Assembly (NCBI GenBank): GCA_002309885.1
Contig: DBYP01000018.1
Span: 1-64,000, forward strand
Source of the DNA: Verrucomicrobia bacterium UBA1183
GTDB lineage: Bacteria > Verrucomicrobiota > Verrucomicrobiia > Opitutales > UBA9783
Length of the DNA: 64,000 bases
Reading direction: 5' to 3'
Below are positions 62,676 through 64,000 of this stretch, in pieces. The notes under the pieces were generated by a model, which did not search any database, was not told the origin of the DNA, and was given only the letters and a program-made list of their open reading frames with translations. A program made the translations under genes and the position numbers. How positions within the stretch are numbered: the first letter of the stretch is position 1; each line of letters begins with the position of its first letter.

Positions 62676-63688
62676 CAGGGAACCGGGACCGTTTCCAGAA
62701 TTTTTTCGATAATTTGATCGCTGGTAATTTCCTCTGCTTCCGCTTCATAGGATAAGCCGATACGGTGCCTCAAAACGCTCAGAGCCATAGCCTTGACGTC
62801 TTGTGGGATAACGTAGCCGCGATGTTTTAAGAATGCCCAAGTCTTGGCGGCAATCGTTAACGCAATGGTGGCACGTGGAGAGGCGCCAAAACGCAGTAGA
62901 TTCTTAATATCGAGATGATATTGTTCCGGTGTGCGTGTAGCATAAATCAAATGTACGATGTAATCTTTGATTTTATCGTCCATGTAAATCTTATCAATCC
63001 ACTGACGACTTTCGAAGATTTCCTGTGCCGAAAGAATGGCTTGCGGCTCCTGGGGTGTTTGCAGCGTGCTCTTAGCTTCCAAAATCTTTCGTTCCTCATT
63101 CCAAGACGGATAGTTCACGGTCAACTTCAGCATGAAACGATCCACTTGAGCTTCCGGTAAGGAGTAAGTTCCTTCCTGTTCCACCGGATTTTGGGTCGCA
63201 AGTACAAAAAATGGATTGTCTAATTTGTACGTCGTTTCTCCCAGGGTGACTTGGCGCTCTTGCATACCTTCCAACAGGGCGCTCTGAACCTTTGAAGGCG
63301 CACGATTGATTTCATCTGCAAGCAGGATGTTGGTGAAGATAGGCCCTTTCTTGGTGGTAAAATCACCCGAAACAGGGTTGTAAATGAGCGTTCCAATAAT
63401 GTCCGAAGGTAATAAATCTGGGGTAAATTGGATGCGCTTAAAATCCAGCTTAAAGATTTGGGCGACTGTTTTTATAAGCAATGTTTTTGCCAATCCAGGC
63501 AAACCTTCAAGTAGAATGTGGCCGTTCCCCAGCAAACCGACGAGCAGGTGATCAACAATGTTCTTATTGCCGATGATAACCTTGCTGATTTCGGCCTTCA
63601 ATAACTCTACCCAAGCTGTTTTTGTCTGAATTTCCTCATTTAATTCCGTCAAAGAAGACGGTTGTGTGTTTGAATCTAACATCTCCAT
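62675..63688 (-). CDS. moxR: MoxR-family AAA+ ATPase
   Basis: A 337-residue AAA+ chaperone of the Bat operon. Walker A is LLEGLPGLAKTLLIKTVAQ, Walker B ILLADEINRAPSKVQSALLE, sensor 1 FVLATQNPVEQEGTYSLPEA. The ATG at 63688 (or 63682) is chosen because the open frame up to 63916 passes through an AT-rich divergent intergenic region without family similarity. It is the first gene of the operon moxR-DUF58-DUF4381-batA-batB-batC-batD-batE, possibly running on into murJ. Confidence 0.93.
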   Translation of the reverse strand: MEMLDSNTQPSSLTELNEEIQTKTAWVELLKAEISKVIIGNKNIVDHLLVGLLGNGHILLEGLPGLAKTLLIKTVAQIFKLDFKRIQFTPDLLPSDIIGTLIYNPVSGDFTTKKGPIFTNILLADEINRAPSKVQSALLEGMQERQVTLGETTYKLDNPFFVLATQNPVEQEGTYSLPEAQVDRFMLKLTVNYPSWNEERKILEAKSTLQTPQEPQAILSAQEIFESRQWIDKIYMDDKIKDYIVHLIYATRTPEQYHLDIKNLLRFGASPRATIALTIAAKTWAFLKHRGYVIPQDVKAMALSVLRHRIGLSYEAEAEEITSDQIIEKILETVPVP

Positions 63689-63898
63689 AACAAAGCAAGT
63701 GATACGGTAAAAAATTTTGAGCGTTTTGTCAATATTTTCGCGAAAGGAGATTACAATTTCAAGGTTGAAAACAAAAAGCTTCCTGTCTATTGGCTTTGTA
63801 AAAATTTTGTCTCTCTCGCTGTATTTTATAATTAAAGGTGTAATCGAATGCATTTTGGGGTTGCCAATGTAAGGAAAGAGACTTAATCTCTTAGGCAT

Positions 63899-64000
63899 AT
63901 GAAATACACGGGGCAAGCTTTGGTTTATCGAGGATATGGAGATCCAGAAGAGGTATTACGTTTAGAAGAACGGACAATTTCAGATATAGCCCCGAATCAG
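63899..64000 (+). CDS. Enoyl-[ACP/CoA] reductase-like MDR oxidoreductase, N-terminal fragment
   Basis: The first 34 codons of a gene continuing past the window. The sequence MKYTGQALVYRGYGDPEEVL with the following RLEERTISDIAPNQ matches the start of medium-chain reductases of the MECR/quinone-oxidoreductase type (ALVYxxfGdPxevLrLee). GGAAAGAG just upstream (63873-63880) may act as a ribosome binding site. It is divergent from moxR with about 210 bp between. Confidence 0.65.
   Translation, partial: MKYTGQALVYRGYGDPEEVLRLEERTISDIAPNQ

Noticed and set aside
63689..63916. Long N-terminal extension of MoxR
   Set aside because: Covers AT-rich intergenic sequence and has no family similarity; starts at 63688 or 63682 fit.

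Overview
The window reads as part of a chromosome from a Gram-negative, host-associated bacterium of the PVC group, most likely Verrucomicrobiota; this placement is an inference from gene content. Lipid A synthesis (lpxA), a type III secretion gatekeeper set (SctW/YopN, TyeA and a chaperone), a complete Bat/MoxR operon, an oxygen-sensitive ribonucleotide reductase, several secreted proteins without known function, three toxin-like genes and a dense family of palindromic repeats fit a reduced or host-dependent lifestyle. No rRNA, CRISPR array or complete mobile element is visible. Two tRNAs are present, tRNA-Leu(UAG) and tRNA-His(GUG).

Layout. 1-840 is a wrecked IS30 element. 897-7643 carries ndk, an unusual response regulator, a small Cys/Pro-rich lipoprotein, an orphan prepilin, tRNA-Leu, an unrecognised gene and pyruvate phosphate dikinase. 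7894-13576 has mutL, tRNA-His, a secreted protein, a UvrD-like helicase and a peroxiredoxin. 13763-23395 is a compact one-strand cluster of phage head genes of the Mu type (terminase, DUF935 portal, protease, decoration protein, capsid, head completion proteins) ending in a possible tail hub; no transposase, integrase, tape measure or lysis gene is recognised. 23439-29115 has a secreted protein, a YoeB-type and a VapC-type toxin-antitoxin pair, and nrdD-nrdG. 29352-34026 is the protein quality-control operon tig-clpP-clpX-rsmE with a DoxX-like membrane protein. 34411-38687 is alaS coupled to an OleC-like ligase. 38864-40683 is the type III secretion trio. 40815-47245 holds yraN-pssA-(RelE-like)-mcsA-trxB and then metG and rho. 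47482-49233 has a secreted protein and a secreted metallo-beta-lactamase-fold protein.

The gene-free stretch 49234-49647 contains three identical DnaA-box-like 9-mers in AT-rich DNA. Genes diverge from it and base composition shifts around it, so it is a candidate replication origin. To its right lie a folE-folB fusion, rodA, rng and lpxA on the + strand, then murJ and the whole batE-D-C-B-A/DUF4381-like/DUF58/moxR operon on the - strand. The window ends in the first codons of an enoyl reductase-like gene.

Eleven copies of a nested palindromic element of about 90-220 bp are scattered mainly downstream of genes. Two retain outer inverted repeats flanked by TA, like an IS630/Tc1-type miniature element. 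One lies inside the IS30 transposase, two lie inside the phage cluster and one supplies the stop codon of rsmE. The most noteworthy items are the candidate origin, this repeat family, the retained phage head cluster and the type III secretion gatekeeper operon.
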